This document shows, piece after piece, positions 53,001 through 61,478 of a stretch of DNA of 64,000 nt (position 1 is its first letter; each line of letters opens with the position of its first letter). This DNA is from JACDAN01 sp963801855. Its GTDB lineage: Bacteria > Actinomycetota > Thermoleophilia > Gaiellales > Gaiellaceae. Under the pieces are notes generated by a model. The model ran no database searches. It was not told the DNA's origin and saw only the letters and a list, made by a program, of their open reading frames with translations. The translations under genes were made by a program, and so were the position numbers. Where the stretch lies: NCBI GenBank assembly GCA_963801855.1, contig CAWDGK010000002.1:372001-436000 (forward strand). Reading direction: 5' to 3'.

Positions 53001-54351
53001 ACCAGGTGCTTTGCGACGTCCAACGTCGTCGAGGACAGCCGCAAGAGGCCCGGGGGCCGATGGCCGTTGTCGACGTCCTCGTCGAACTCGTGGCCGATGA
53101 TCCCGTTGGCGAAGCTCGCGACCTGTCCAGGCCCCAGCGAAGCGACGCTGGTGTTGCGCCACAGGCGCATCGACGCGAACTGGGCGGGGACGAGGAGCGG
53201 GTCGTTGCGGTAGGCGTCGACCGTGAACAACTGGCCCGTGAGCGCGTTCTCGGGCCGTCCTCCGTCGGACGGTGGGCTGAATCTGGCGTCACGCCAGGTG
53301 CCGGTCCAGGCCGGGTTCGGATCGATCTTCGCGGCCGCCTTCGTTTCCTTGTACGAGACGAGCGTGCGGTAGCGGCGTGCCCGAGCCGTCGATCGCCGTT
53401 CTCCCAGCGCGTCTTCCAGAAGATCTCGTTCGAGCTGAAGAAGCCGAGGCTGACGCCCGCGCCCCGGGCGTTCTCGACGTTCGTGCGCTGCGCGGCCGAC
53501 CAGTACTCGTCGTGCCCGACCGAGAGAAAGGCCCTGTGCTCGAGCAGCTCGGCGCCACGGCGATCGGTGTCGATGCCGCTGAAGTAGCTGACGTCGTACC
53601 CGTTGCGCTCGAGCCAGCGCACCATCGGGTATTCGTCCTCCCAGACGAACGACGGGCTCGCGTGGCCCCGCGTCGTGAACGGGCGGTTGTAGCTGACCTT
53701 GTACGCGCGGCCTGCGGGTGAGCCCTGATAGAGGCTGTTGCCGCCGTAGCGGTTGTATGCCTGCCAGGTCGTGTCGGAGGTCTGGAAGAGGAGATCCGAC
53801 GCACCGTCGTCGTCGCGGACGATGAAGAAGGCGTGGCTGTCGCCGCCGGTGTCGGTCCTGACGAGGTGCGCGAAGTAGATCCCCGAAACGGCTCCCGGCG
53901 GCACCTGCCAGCGCGCGGATTCGGCCCAGTTGCCACAGTCGATGAGTCCGGACGCCGCGTCGTTCAAGCACGCTGGCTGTACTTGCGGCGGCGGGGCGAG
54001 AGGCGAGATGGACGCCACTTTTCGGGCGCCGTTTCCGCCGTAGTACCCCATGCGATAGATGTCGACCCGGTAGTCGGGCGCGTCGGTCTTGATCTTGAAG
54101 GCGACCGTGTCGCCGTCCGCGACGCTGAACTCCGAGGCAAAGCCCTGGATCGTCGAGTCGCCCGAGCCGGCGACGTCCCATTCGCTGGGCGGGCTTCCGG
54201 GCTTGGCGTTCTCGCAGACCGTGGGATTGGCCACTCCGGCGCACGGGTCGGCTGGCGGCGGGCTCGTCGCGCCGACCGCGCTGCTGCCCAGAGCAAGCAG
54301 AAGCACGGCCGCGATGGCCGAAGTGAGCAGTGCGTGGGCCTTCGCCTGCAA
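47057..54351 (-). CDS. Giant modular secreted protein (DMFase beta-like plus DUF4082/Ig-like/Fn3 repeats), frameshifted twice
   Basis: Starts at TTG 54351 with an upstream GAGGGAG. The N-terminus is a signal peptide (LLTSAIAAVLLLALGSSAVG). The frame changes at about 53397 and 53372; total length is 3n+2, so removing two bases gives one protein of 2,430 residues. Parts in order: an N,N-dimethylformamidase-beta-subunit-like N-terminal region (about residues 30-510), then three DUF4082 modules (each opens CPCSIW or CPCTIW and ends GxYSLD-like) alternating with Big_5-type Ig-like modules (FSEAMNPSTI, FSEAVDASTV), then three repeats of an Ig-like, an ASPM/SPD-2-like and an Fn3 module, then further Ig-like repeats. 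It is an extracellular, probably surface-exposed or secreted protein with binding modules; its enzymatic activity is uncertain. Confidence 0.85.
48000..50300. repeat. Internal module duplications in the giant secreted protein
   Basis: Three tandem copies of an Ig-like (Big_5) / ASPM-SPD-2-like / Fn3 block occur here, about 1.0-1.3 kb apart, each recognisable at the protein level from FSEAVDA or FDEAMNA, then QEFTGLLRVTN or RTITSIFTVTN, then YNVYRS or YDVYRA. Nucleotide identity is only partial, so the duplications are old. Confidence 0.6.
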
Positions 54352-54466
54352 GCTTCGAACGCTCCCTCTTTAGGCATGCGCGGCTCCATTCACAGCCGCT
54401 TTATCCCAGTATGGAGAGCGCCGAGTACAGGTCCACCTAGCCGGACGGGCAGCTTCAGGAGGGGTC

Positions 54467-54491
54467 TTTTCGGCCTTGTCCGAGGCGAAAA
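54467..54491. promoter_or_regulatory. Bulged hairpin in the divergent region
   Basis: Stem TTTTCG/CGAAAA plus CCTT/GAGG with a one-base bulge and a 4-base loop. On the minus strand it lies in the leader of the giant secreted gene. Function unknown. Confidence 0.35.
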
Positions 54492-54608
54492 TCGGCATCG
54501 CACCGCTCGCGAGCCGGACTGTGGAGAACCGCCTGAGCCCACTTCGTCGGGGCCGCGAGGATAGAGGAACGACGATTGACTTCGCCCGAATTCCGTAGAA
54601 ATCTCCTC

Positions 54609-54640
54609 TTTCCCGCACGCCGAGCCCTTGGCGCGGGAAA
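54609..54640 (+). promoter_or_regulatory. Hairpin in the subtilase 5' leader
   Basis: Stem TTTCCCG/CGGGAAA with inner CGCC/GGCG and an eight-base loop. It ends 23 bases before the ATG, just upstream of the AAAGGGGAG ribosome-binding site, where it could affect translation initiation or mRNA stability. Confidence 0.4.
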
Positions 54641-54663
54641 ACATCGAGAAAGGGGAGAGTCGG

Positions 54664-56451
54664 ATGCGTAAGAAGGGATTTGCTGCGGTCGTAGTTGCGG
54701 CCGCAGCGATCGTCGCGCTCCTCGCTGTCGGGATCCAGGCCGGCGCCGACGCGCGACCACAGAGGTACGTCGTCGTCTACAGCCCGAACGCGACCAAGGA
54801 GCTCAAGGCGACGGTCGCCGCGGCCGGCGGGCAGGTGCTGCGAGCGAACGACCGGATCGGTGTCGCGACCGTCTCGTCGGCGAAGCCGGAGTTCCGGTCG
54901 CGCGTGGAGGCCTCGCGGATCGTCCAGGGCGTCGCACGCGATCGCGTGATCGGCCGGGCACCCCGCGGGAAAACGCCCACGAAGGTGGCGCCGAAGTTCT
55001 CCGAGGAGTTCCTCCGCGCGGAGCGGAAGGCCGCTCGCGGCTTGAAGGCGACGCGTCGCGCCGGGAAGACCTACCGCTACCAGGACGGTAGCTCGCGACC
55101 CGAACCCCTCGCGGCCCACCAGTGGGACATGCGGATGATCCATGCGACTCCCGACGGCTCGTACCGGAAGGAGCGTGGCGACCGGAAGACTCTCGTTGGG
55201 ATCATCGACACGGGCGTTGACGGGAAGCACCCCGACATCGCTCCGAACTTCAGCCGCAGCTTGAGCCGCAACTTCACCGTCGACATTCCCGTCGACCCGC
55301 TCAGCGGCGAGGCGATCGACGGTCCGTGCGCCGCCGAAGCCGACGGGTCCTGCAACGACCCGAACGACGTGGACGAGAACTCGCACGGAACGCACGTCGC
55401 CTCCACGATCGGTTCCCCGATCAACGGCATCGGGATGGCCGGTGTCGCTCCGGAGGTCACGCTCGTCAACCTCCGTGGCGGCCAGGACTCCGGCTACTTC
55501 TTCCTGCAGCCAAATGTGGACGCACTCACCTACGCGGGTGACCACGGAATCGACGTCGTGAACATGAGCTTCTTCATCGATCCGTGGCTGTACAACTGCC
55601 GCGGCCTCGCGGAGGACTCCTCGGCGGAGACCGCAGACCAGGTCACGATCATCGAAGCCGCTCAACGGGCACTCGACTACGCGCACGTGCGCGGAGTCAC
55701 GCTCGTCGGCGCAGCCGGAAACAGCTTGACCGACCTCACGATGCCGAAGCCGGTCGTCGACAATCAGAGCCCGAACTTCCCGTTGCACAGGAATCATCCC
55801 CGCAACGTGAACAACGGCTGTCTCGACCTGCCGACGGAGGGGAACAACGTCATCAGCGTGTCGTCGGTCGGCCCCAGCAAGATCAAGGCCGACTACTCGA
55901 ACTACGGATATGGCGAGATCGACGTCGCCGCACCGGGCGGCTGGTCGCGGGACGAGCCGTGGAACCTGTCCATGACTCCGGCGCAGCGGACTGCCGCTTC
56001 GATCCCGAACCTGATCCTCGCCGCGTATCCGGAGAACGTCGCTCGTGAAGCCGGGGACATCGACGCGAGCGGGAACCCGACGAACGGCTTCGTCGTCAAG
56101 AGCTGCAAAGGCTCGACGTGTGCCTACTACCAGTGGATCCAGGGCACGTCGATGGCGGCTCCGCACGCGACAGGCGTCGCCGCGCTGATCATCTCGAAGT
56201 ACGGCGACCGCCGCGGCGGCGGCGTCTCGATGCACCCGCTGTTCACACAGGCGTATCTCGAGGCGTCCGCCACGGACACGCCGTGCATGACGCCGAACCC
56301 GTTCACCTACACGCACAAGGGCCGAAGCGCGGCCTACACGACGTGGTGTGAGGGAACGCCGGTCTACAACGGCGTCTACGGCCACGGCATCGTGGATGCA
56401 CTCAGGGCCGTGACCTACGGGAAGCAAGGGAGAGACGACGACGACGATTAG
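54664..56451 (+). CDS. Secreted subtilisin-like serine protease (S8)
   Basis: 595 residues. I take ATG 54664, which has AAAGGGGAG just upstream and directly gives a signal peptide (MRKKGFAAVVVAAAAIVALL). Layout: signal peptide, I9-like propeptide (RYVVVYSPNATKELKATVAAAGG), then catalytic domain with triad Asp 182 (IIDTGVDGKHPD), His 241 (NSHGTHVAS) and Ser 496 (GTSMAAPHATG). A C-terminal DDDDD tail closes it. It is secreted, most likely for extracellular protein turnover or for processing the divergent giant protein, though the latter is only positional inference. Confidence 0.95.
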   Translation: MRKKGFAAVVVAAAAIVALLAVGIQAGADARPQRYVVVYSPNATKELKATVAAAGGQVLRANDRIGVATVSSAKPEFRSRVEASRIVQGVARDRVIGRAPRGKTPTKVAPKFSEEFLRAERKAARGLKATRRAGKTYRYQDGSSRPEPLAAHQWDMRMIHATPDGSYRKERGDRKTLVGIIDTGVDGKHPDIAPNFSRSLSRNFTVDIPVDPLSGEAIDGPCAAEADGSCNDPNDVDENSHGTHVASTIGSPINGIGMAGVAPEVTLVNLRGGQDSGYFFLQPNVDALTYAGDHGIDVVNMSFFIDPWLYNCRGLAEDSSAETADQVTIIEAAQRALDYAHVRGVTLVGAAGNSLTDLTMPKPVVDNQSPNFPLHRNHPRNVNNGCLDLPTEGNNVISVSSVGPSKIKADYSNYGYGEIDVAAPGGWSRDEPWNLSMTPAQRTAASIPNLILAAYPENVAREAGDIDASGNPTNGFVVKSCKGSTCAYYQWIQGTSMAAPHATGVAALIISKYGDRRGGGVSMHPLFTQAYLEASATDTPCMTPNPFTYTHKGRSAAYTTWCEGTPVYNGVYGHGIVDALRAVTYGKQGRDDDDD

Positions 56452-56474
56452 TCGCCGGCGTAGCTGACAGCTCA

Positions 56475-56498
56475 GAGGGGGCGCGCAAGCGCCCCCTC
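56475..56498. terminator. GC-rich hairpin terminator between convergent genes
   Basis: Perfect ten-base stem GAGGGGGCGC/GCGCCCCCTC with a GCAA tetraloop (a GNRA loop). It lies 24 bases after the subtilase stop and 25 bases before the DUF2630 gene end, so it may serve both strands. No strong T tract. Confidence 0.6.
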
Positions 56499-56522
56499 CG
56501 CTGTTCTCGGGGAGAGACCTGG

Positions 56523-56765
56523 TTAGGCGGCCCGGTCGATGCGCTCTTCGAGGCGGGCGCGGCGGATGATCTCCGCCCGATCGCCGAAACGCACACGCAC
56601 GCGGGCTTCTCGATGTTCGTCCCAGAGCGCCGCGATGCGCTCGTTCAACTCGCGAAGCTCGGCTGCGAGGACGGCGTCGTGGCCACCGGAAAGGCGGTGC
56701 AGGAGAGCGGTGCGCTCCTCGCTCGCGCGCTCGATCTCGCTACGGATGTCCTGAAGTGTGCTCAC
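56523..56765 (-). CDS. DUF2630-like small helical protein (80 aa)
   Basis: Starts at GTG 56765; an in-frame ATG further upstream lies before the predicted N-terminal helix and is less likely. The chain is charged and alpha-helical (IRSEIERASEERTALLHRLS, LAAELRELNERIAALWDEHREARVRVRFGD), matching small DUF2630-type proteins with LWDxxREARxxxRxG. Soluble and possibly a coiled-coil dimer. Function unknown. Confidence 0.6.
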   Translation of the reverse strand: MSTLQDIRSEIERASEERTALLHRLSGGHDAVLAAELRELNERIAALWDEHREARVRVRFGDRAEIIRRARLEERIDRAA

Positions 56766-56880
56766 ACCCGGGAAAACGATCCCCCAGACTTCGACATTCC
56801 CTCGATGTTTTAACCCCGCGTTAAGCGGAGCCGGGAGCCTCACGAGGGCCGTCAGCCGGCATGTCCTCGGGCCCTGACGG

Positions 56881-57210
56881 CTAGCCGTAGCCGAGCTCGC
56901 GGATCCGGTCCTCGTCGAGGCCGAAGTAGTGCCCGAGCTCGTGAAGGACGGTGATCCGGATCTCGCGCCGGAGCTCCGCAGGGTCCGAGAACGACTCCAC
57001 GAGCGGCAATCGGTAGATCACGACGCGGTCAGGCAGCGCGCCGGCCCGCTCGCCGGTCGGGCCGAGCCCGTCGTACCAGCCGAAGATGTCCGGCTCCTCC
57101 GGGTTCTCGTCCTCGACGACGATCGCGACGGTCTCGAGCGCCTTCGCGAGCTCGGGAGGGACGTCGTCGAGCGCGGCCCGGACGTGCTCCGCGAACTCGT
57201 CCTCGGTCAT
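56881..57210 (-). CDS. Zincin-like metallopeptidase family protein
   Basis: 109 residues from ATG 57210. The ITVLHELGHYFGLDEDRI segment contains HExxHxxG, the zinc site of the metallopeptidase/DUF1025 family. The N-terminal half (FAEHVRAALDDVPPELAKALETVAIVVED) and LPDRVVIYRLPL are typical. Short and cytosolic. The ATG overlaps the rhomboid stop in a TGATG junction, so the two are coupled. Confidence 0.85.
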   Translation of the reverse strand: MTEDEFAEHVRAALDDVPPELAKALETVAIVVEDENPEEPDIFGWYDGLGPTGERAGALPDRVVIYRLPLVESFSDPAELRREIRITVLHELGHYFGLDEDRIRELGYG

Positions 57211-57902
57211 CAGTATCTCGGCTGGAGCGGGCGCCGCTTGGTGAAGAGGTAGACGGTCGCCATCCCGAAGACGAACCCGCCGATGTGGGCGAAGAACGCG
57301 ACGCCGCCGCCCTCCTCGGGCTGCACGAGCGAGAAGCCGCCCGACCAGAGCTGGAGGCCGAACCAGACTCCGAGGAAGATCCAGGCGGGAAACTCGCGAA
57401 TCAAGAAGATGATGATGATGAAGATGACGGTCACGACGCGCGCCCGCGGCAGCAGGATCAGGTAGGCGCCGAGCACCGCCGAGACCGCGCCACTCGCGCC
57501 GAGATTCGGAATCTGCGCCTCGGCATCGCTGCCGAAGCCAAGCGTGATGAGCGTCTGCAGCGCGGTGGCCGCGAAGCCGCCGAGGAGATAGAAGAGCAGG
57601 AAGCGAACCCTGCCGAGCGCATCTTCGATGTTGTTTCCGAAGATCCAGAGGAAGAGCATGTTGCCGGCGATGTGGAGCCAGTCGCCGTGCATGAACATCG
57701 AGGTCACCGAGGTGATGTACCAGTCCTCCCCGACGATCGGACACGACCGCACGATCTCGCACGGGTGGTACGCGAGCTTGTCGACGGCGTGCTGGAGGTC
57801 GCGGAGCTCGTAGAGGACCCAGACCGCCACATTCGCAGCGATGAGCGCAGCGGTGACGATCGGGAAGGACCGAGTCGGGACGTTGTCCTTGATCGGAAAC
57901 AC
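57210..57902 (-). CDS. Rhomboid-family intramembrane serine protease
   Basis: 230 residues with about seven hydrophobic helices. Active-site Ser in LGASGAVSAVLGAY, catalytic His in FFAHIGGFVFGMAT, and the WLHIAGNMLFLWIFGNNIE loop with its His and Asn, all as in active rhomboids. It cleaves membrane proteins within the bilayer. Substrate unknown. Confidence 0.92.
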   Translation of the reverse strand: MFPIKDNVPTRSFPIVTAALIAANVAVWVLYELRDLQHAVDKLAYHPCEIVRSCPIVGEDWYITSVTSMFMHGDWLHIAGNMLFLWIFGNNIEDALGRVRFLLFYLLGGFAATALQTLITLGFGSDAEAQIPNLGASGAVSAVLGAYLILLPRARVVTVIFIIIIFLIREFPAWIFLGVWFGLQLWSGGFSLVQPEEGGGVAFFAHIGGFVFGMATVYLFTKRRPLQPRY

Positions 57903-57911
57903 GCGCGGTCT

Positions 57912-58838
57912 TTATCTGATGACCAGAGCCATCAGGGCCTTCTGGGCGTGCAGCCGGTTCTCGGCCTGGTCCCAGACGGCCGAGCTCGGGCCGTACAGCA
58001 CCTCTTCGGTGATCTCCTCGCCGTAATGCGCCGGAAGGCAGTGGAGGACGATCGCGTCGTCTCCCGCAAGCGACACGAGATCGTTGGTGATCCCGAATCC
58101 CTGCAGGTCGCGCAGGCGCTGCTCGCGCTCGGCGTCCTGGCCCATGCTCGTCCAGACGTCGGTGTAGAGGACGTCGGCGCCGCGAACTGCTTCCTGTGGG
58201 TCACTCGTGACGTCAACCTGCCCGCCGGAGTCGCGCGCGATTGCAAGCGCCTGTTCGTCCGGCTCGTAGCCCGCAGGCGTGGCGGCGACGAAGCTCGCAC
58301 CGAGCCGTGCGCAGGCGACCATCAGCGAGGAGCAGACGTTGTTGCCGTCACCGAGATACGCCACACGGACTCCCTCTGTCCGTCCGAACCGCTCCCGAAT
58401 CGTCATGACGTCTGCGAGTGCCTGGCAGGGATGCGCCGAATCGGTGAGGCCGTTGATGACCGGGATCGACGCGTTGGCGGCCAGTTCCTCGACGTCCGCC
58501 TGGTCGAACGTGCGGATCATGATCGCGTCGAGGTAGCGGGAAAGGACGACGGCGGTGTCCTTGATCGTCTCCCCCCGCCCGAGCTGGAGGTCATCCGCCC
58601 GCAGGTAGAGAGCGTGGCCGCCGAGCTGGGCGATGCCGACCTCGAACGAAACGCGAGTCCGGGTGGACGGCTTCTGGAAGATCATCCCCAGAGCCCGGCC
58701 CGGGAGGATGTTCTGGTCTTCCCGTGCCGCCGCCTTGAGCTGCGCCGCCGTGTCGAGGACGAGCTCGAGCTCGTCCGGCGCGAAGTCGGCCACGCGCGTG
58801 AAGTGGCGGCCCTCGAGCGTGGTGGGGAGGTCCAGCAC
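57912..58838 (-). CDS. argF: Ornithine carbamoyltransferase
   Basis: 308 residues from GTG 58838. It makes citrulline from ornithine and carbamoyl phosphate in arginine synthesis. Seen: carbamoyl-phosphate loop FQKPSTRTRVSFEVG, HPCQALADVMT and the ornithine-binding HCLPAHYGEEITEEV, LGDGNNVCSSLM. Length and motifs are those of ArgF. It may also work in the catabolic direction with the carbamate kinase gene 3 kb upstream on the same strand, which is unproven. Confidence 0.95.
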   Translation of the reverse strand: MLDLPTTLEGRHFTRVADFAPDELELVLDTAAQLKAAAREDQNILPGRALGMIFQKPSTRTRVSFEVGIAQLGGHALYLRADDLQLGRGETIKDTAVVLSRYLDAIMIRTFDQADVEELAANASIPVINGLTDSAHPCQALADVMTIRERFGRTEGVRVAYLGDGNNVCSSLMVACARLGASFVAATPAGYEPDEQALAIARDSGGQVDVTSDPQEAVRGADVLYTDVWTSMGQDAEREQRLRDLQGFGITNDLVSLAGDDAIVLHCLPAHYGEEITEEVLYGPSSAVWDQAENRLHAQKALMALVIR

Positions 58839-58861
58839 CGCGTGGATGCTAGGGGAGTTGC

Positions 58862-59461
58862 TCAGGCTTCTGTGGCGAGCAGCTCGCGCAGACGCCCGAG
58901 GCCGGCGAACATCCGGCTCTTGATCGTCCCGAGCGGGACGCCGAGCCGCTCGGCGAGCTGAGACTGTGTGAGACCGCCGTAGTACGCGAGCTCCAGCGCT
59001 TGTCGCTGATCGCCGGGCAGCTCGGTCAAGGCGGCCTGAACGGCTACGCGCTGGTCTCGGAGGCTCGCATCCTCGTCTGCCGGGCCTGAGGTCGGCTCGG
59101 GCGCGGACTCGAGCGGCTCTCCCCGGCGCCGCTCTTCGCGCCGGACGAGGTCGACGGAGCGCCGGTGGACGACGGTGAGGATCCACGTCGAAGGCTTGGC
59201 ACGTTCACGCTTGTACGCGTCGGCAGACCGCCAGATCGCCAGGAACGCTTCCTGCACGGCGTCCTCCGCGAGGCTCTGATCGCGAAGGATCCGGTAGGCG
59301 AGCCCGTACGCGACTCGTCCGAACCGGTCGTAGAGAACGCCCAGCGCGTCGTCGTCGCCTCGGCCGACGGCCTCGAGGACCTGCTCGTCGCTGCGCGTTC
59401 CGCCGTCGGCCGGCTCTTTGCGCCTGAGGGCGGCGGAAAATCGAAGAGCGAGATCAGACAT
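58862..59461 (-). CDS. ECF-type RNA polymerase sigma factor
   Basis: 199 residues. Sigma-70 region 2 (DDALGVLYDRFGRVAYGLAYRILRD, AEDAVQEAFLAIWRSADAY, WILTVVHRRSVDLVRREERR) and region 4 (LTELPGDQRQALELAYYGGL, SQLAERLGVPLGTIKSRM) are present; region 3 is absent. Close to SigK/SigL type. The ATG is inside the anti-sigma gene end, so translation is coupled, with the anti-sigma gene upstream. Confidence 0.93.
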   Translation of the reverse strand: MSDLALRFSAALRRKEPADGGTRSDEQVLEAVGRGDDDALGVLYDRFGRVAYGLAYRILRDQSLAEDAVQEAFLAIWRSADAYKRERAKPSTWILTVVHRRSVDLVRREERRRGEPLESAPEPTSGPADEDASLRDQRVAVQAALTELPGDQRQALELAYYGGLTQSQLAERLGVPLGTIKSRMFAGLGRLRELLATEA

Positions 59462-60104
59462 CGGCGCTCATCAGGAAGCTTCCGTTGGGTACCTGGACGC
59501 CGCCCTCGTCCTCGAGCGTCACTGCCACCGTGCTACCCCGCTCCACCTGTTCCTCTAACGGCAGGTTGTGGCAGCCGCCCGCGAACAGTCCTGCAGGTCG
59601 AGGCTTGCCTCCTTCGATGACCCACGCCTCGTAGGTCTTCCCTGCGGGTGGGTCGTCGACGCAGGCCACGAGCGTCGCCGTCTGGCCCGCGACGATGAGG
59701 CTCCCGCCTCCGTCCATCGCAATGATCCGCTGAGTCGCCCGGTCGTGGAGCGAGTTCGCCCAGAGGCCGAGGCCGACCGCGGCACACGCCGCAGCCGCGG
59801 CTGCGGCCGCTGTCGCCGGGAACACCCAGCCGCGGCGGCGCAGGGGACGAACGGTTGCACTGCGCGGCTCTCCACGCGCAGCAGAGAGGATCCGCTCGCG
59901 CAGATCGGGGGGCGGCTCGGGCCCCTCCGCGCCGTAGGCGAGGTTGGTGGCGATCTCGCGCAGTGCAGGCACCTCCTCCCGGCATCGGTCGCAGGTATCC
60001 AGGTGCCGCTCATAGGTCCAGCGGTCTTCTGGATCGAGGGCGTCCAGCGCGTATGCCGCAGCCAGATCGTGAATCTCGGGTTGGCCCATGCGCTCATTGT
60101 CCAT
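59454..60104 (-). CDS. RskA-like anti-sigma factor
   Basis: 216 residues; a start at ATG 60089 is also possible. The N-terminal zinc anti-sigma domain has YERHLDTCDRCREEV (HxxxCxxC). One membrane helix (FPATAAAAAAAACAAVGLGLW) is followed by an extracytoplasmic RskA-type domain with VAGQTATLVACVDDPPAG, YEAWVIEGGKPRPAGLFAGG. It should hold the downstream ECF factor at the membrane. The order, anti-sigma first, is the reverse of the usual sigma-then-anti-sigma. Confidence 0.9.
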   Translation of the reverse strand: MDNERMGQPEIHDLAAAYALDALDPEDRWTYERHLDTCDRCREEVPALREIATNLAYGAEGPEPPPDLRERILSAARGEPRSATVRPLRRRGWVFPATAAAAAAAACAAVGLGLWANSLHDRATQRIIAMDGGGSLIVAGQTATLVACVDDPPAGKTYEAWVIEGGKPRPAGLFAGGCHNLPLEEQVERGSTVAVTLEDEGGVQVPNGSFLMSADV

Positions 60105-60130
60105 TCGCAGGGTTTCCTCCGTCGGTTCGA

Positions 60131-61478
60131 TCAGGGCGCGGCGGCAACCTCGAAGAGCGCCCAGCGACCGGGGATGCCCTTGAGCTCGTGCGTTCCTCTC
60201 TCCGCGAACTCGATCCCGGAGCCGACGACGAGGTCGCGGACCGTGCTGGAGACGAGAATCCCACCCTCCTGGGCGGCTGCCATCACCCGCGCCGCAATGT
60301 GCACGGCAAGCCCGCGGAGCTTCCCTTCGGCCAACTCGACCTCGCCGGTGTGCACGCCGGCTCGGATCGTGATCCCGCGTGTCTGGAGCTCATCGACGAG
60401 TCGAGCGGCACAGGTCACGGCGCGAGCGGGGCCGTCGAACCGCGCCAGGAACCCGTCGCCCGTGTGGTCGACCTCCTCCCCGCGATAGGCGCGCAGGTGC
60501 TCGCGCACGACCTCGTCGTGCTCACGTGCGAGCCGCGCCCACGCAGCGTCGCCTCGCTGCGGCGGCGATGGACGTGGAGCCGACGATGTCGGTCATGAGG
60601 ACCGTCGCGAGCTGGCGGTTCAGGACGGGCCGTGCCTTCGCTCCGGTCAGAAACTCCTCGACCTCGTCCAGTAACGGCATGAAGTCGCCCGCATTGAACG
60701 GAAAGGTGTCGGCGCCAGGGAGCTCGACGTACTTCGCCTCCGGGATGTGCTCGGCGAGATAGCGGCCGAAAGGAGCGCGGTAGTGACGGGCATCCGCCCG
60801 GTGGAGGACGAGCGTCGGCACGCGGATCGTCGGCAGGATCGACCGAACGTCGAGGTTGGTGACCCAGCGGTACATGGCCGTGGCGGCGCCACGGGACATC
60901 CCCAGTCGCTGATAGCGGATGAACCAGCGGGCGAACGCAGGATCGTGTGCCAGCGTCGGCGCCGTCAAGCCCAGGATCTCGCTCGTGACCCCCCAATTCT
61001 GTTCGTACCGGTCGATGAGCCTCTCCCAGGTCTCGTCGGGCATCCCGATCGCGTAGTCGTCGGCCCTGCGCCAGCGTGCGAACGTGTTGACGAGGACGAG
61101 TGCCGGCACTCGCTCCGGGTGAGTGGCCGCGAACATCATCGCCATCGGCCCGCCTTCGGTGTCCCCGAGCAGCGCGGCCTGATCCATGCCTGCGGCGTCC
61201 ATCACGCTGCCCACGTCGTCCATCCACTCCTCGAGCCGCGGAAGCGAGGCGAGCGGCACCGGATCGGAGACGCCCGCACCGCGCTTGTCGAAACAGACCA
61301 CCCGCGCGAAAGAGCCGAGACGCTCGAGGTACGCCGCCATCCTCGGCTCTTCCCACATCGCGTCGACGTTCGTGACCCAGCTCCCGACGAATACGAGATT
61401 GAGCGAGCCGGAGCCGAAGACCTGGTACGCCACATAGCCGCCCTCGGACGGCGCGTACTTCGTGGCCGGCGGCGTCAC
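60131..61478 (-). CDS. Alpha/beta hydrolase-class III adenylate cyclase fusion, frameshifted by one base
   Basis: Starts at GTG 61478. The N-terminal alpha/beta hydrolase (VAYQVFGSGSLNLVFVGSWVTN, FARVVCFDKRGAGVSDPV, LLGDTEGGPMAMMFAATHPE) is followed by a class III cyclase domain (ATVLMTDIVGSTS, VDHTGDGFLARFDGP, GVHTGEVE), read in another frame from about 60560. Length 3n+1; removing one G restores STSIAAQRGDAAWARLAREHDE and a 448-residue protein. Thr replaces the nucleophile Ser at the hydrolase elbow (GDTEGG), so the hydrolase part may be inactive or non-canonical. Such fusions are known in Actinobacteria. Last gene of the cDPGS-arcC operon, with GTGA overlap. Confidence 0.85.

Larger units (their letters stand above)
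54352..54663. other. 312-base divergent intergenic region between the giant secreted gene and the subtilase
   Basis: No gene longer than a few codons. It holds two hairpins, described separately, and the presumed divergent promoters. A TTGACT at about 54578 could be a -35 box for the subtilase but the -10 region is unclear. I tried to read a c-di-GMP class I riboswitch or another known aptamer here and could not fit one. Confidence 0.5.

Noticed and set aside
54352..54663. c-di-GMP class I or other known riboswitch
   Set aside because: No stretch fits the conserved aptamer bases; only simple hairpins were found.
54628..54663. TTG 54628 as subtilase start
   Set aside because: It adds a charged segment before the signal peptide and lies in a hairpin loop; ATG 54664 has a ribosome-binding site.
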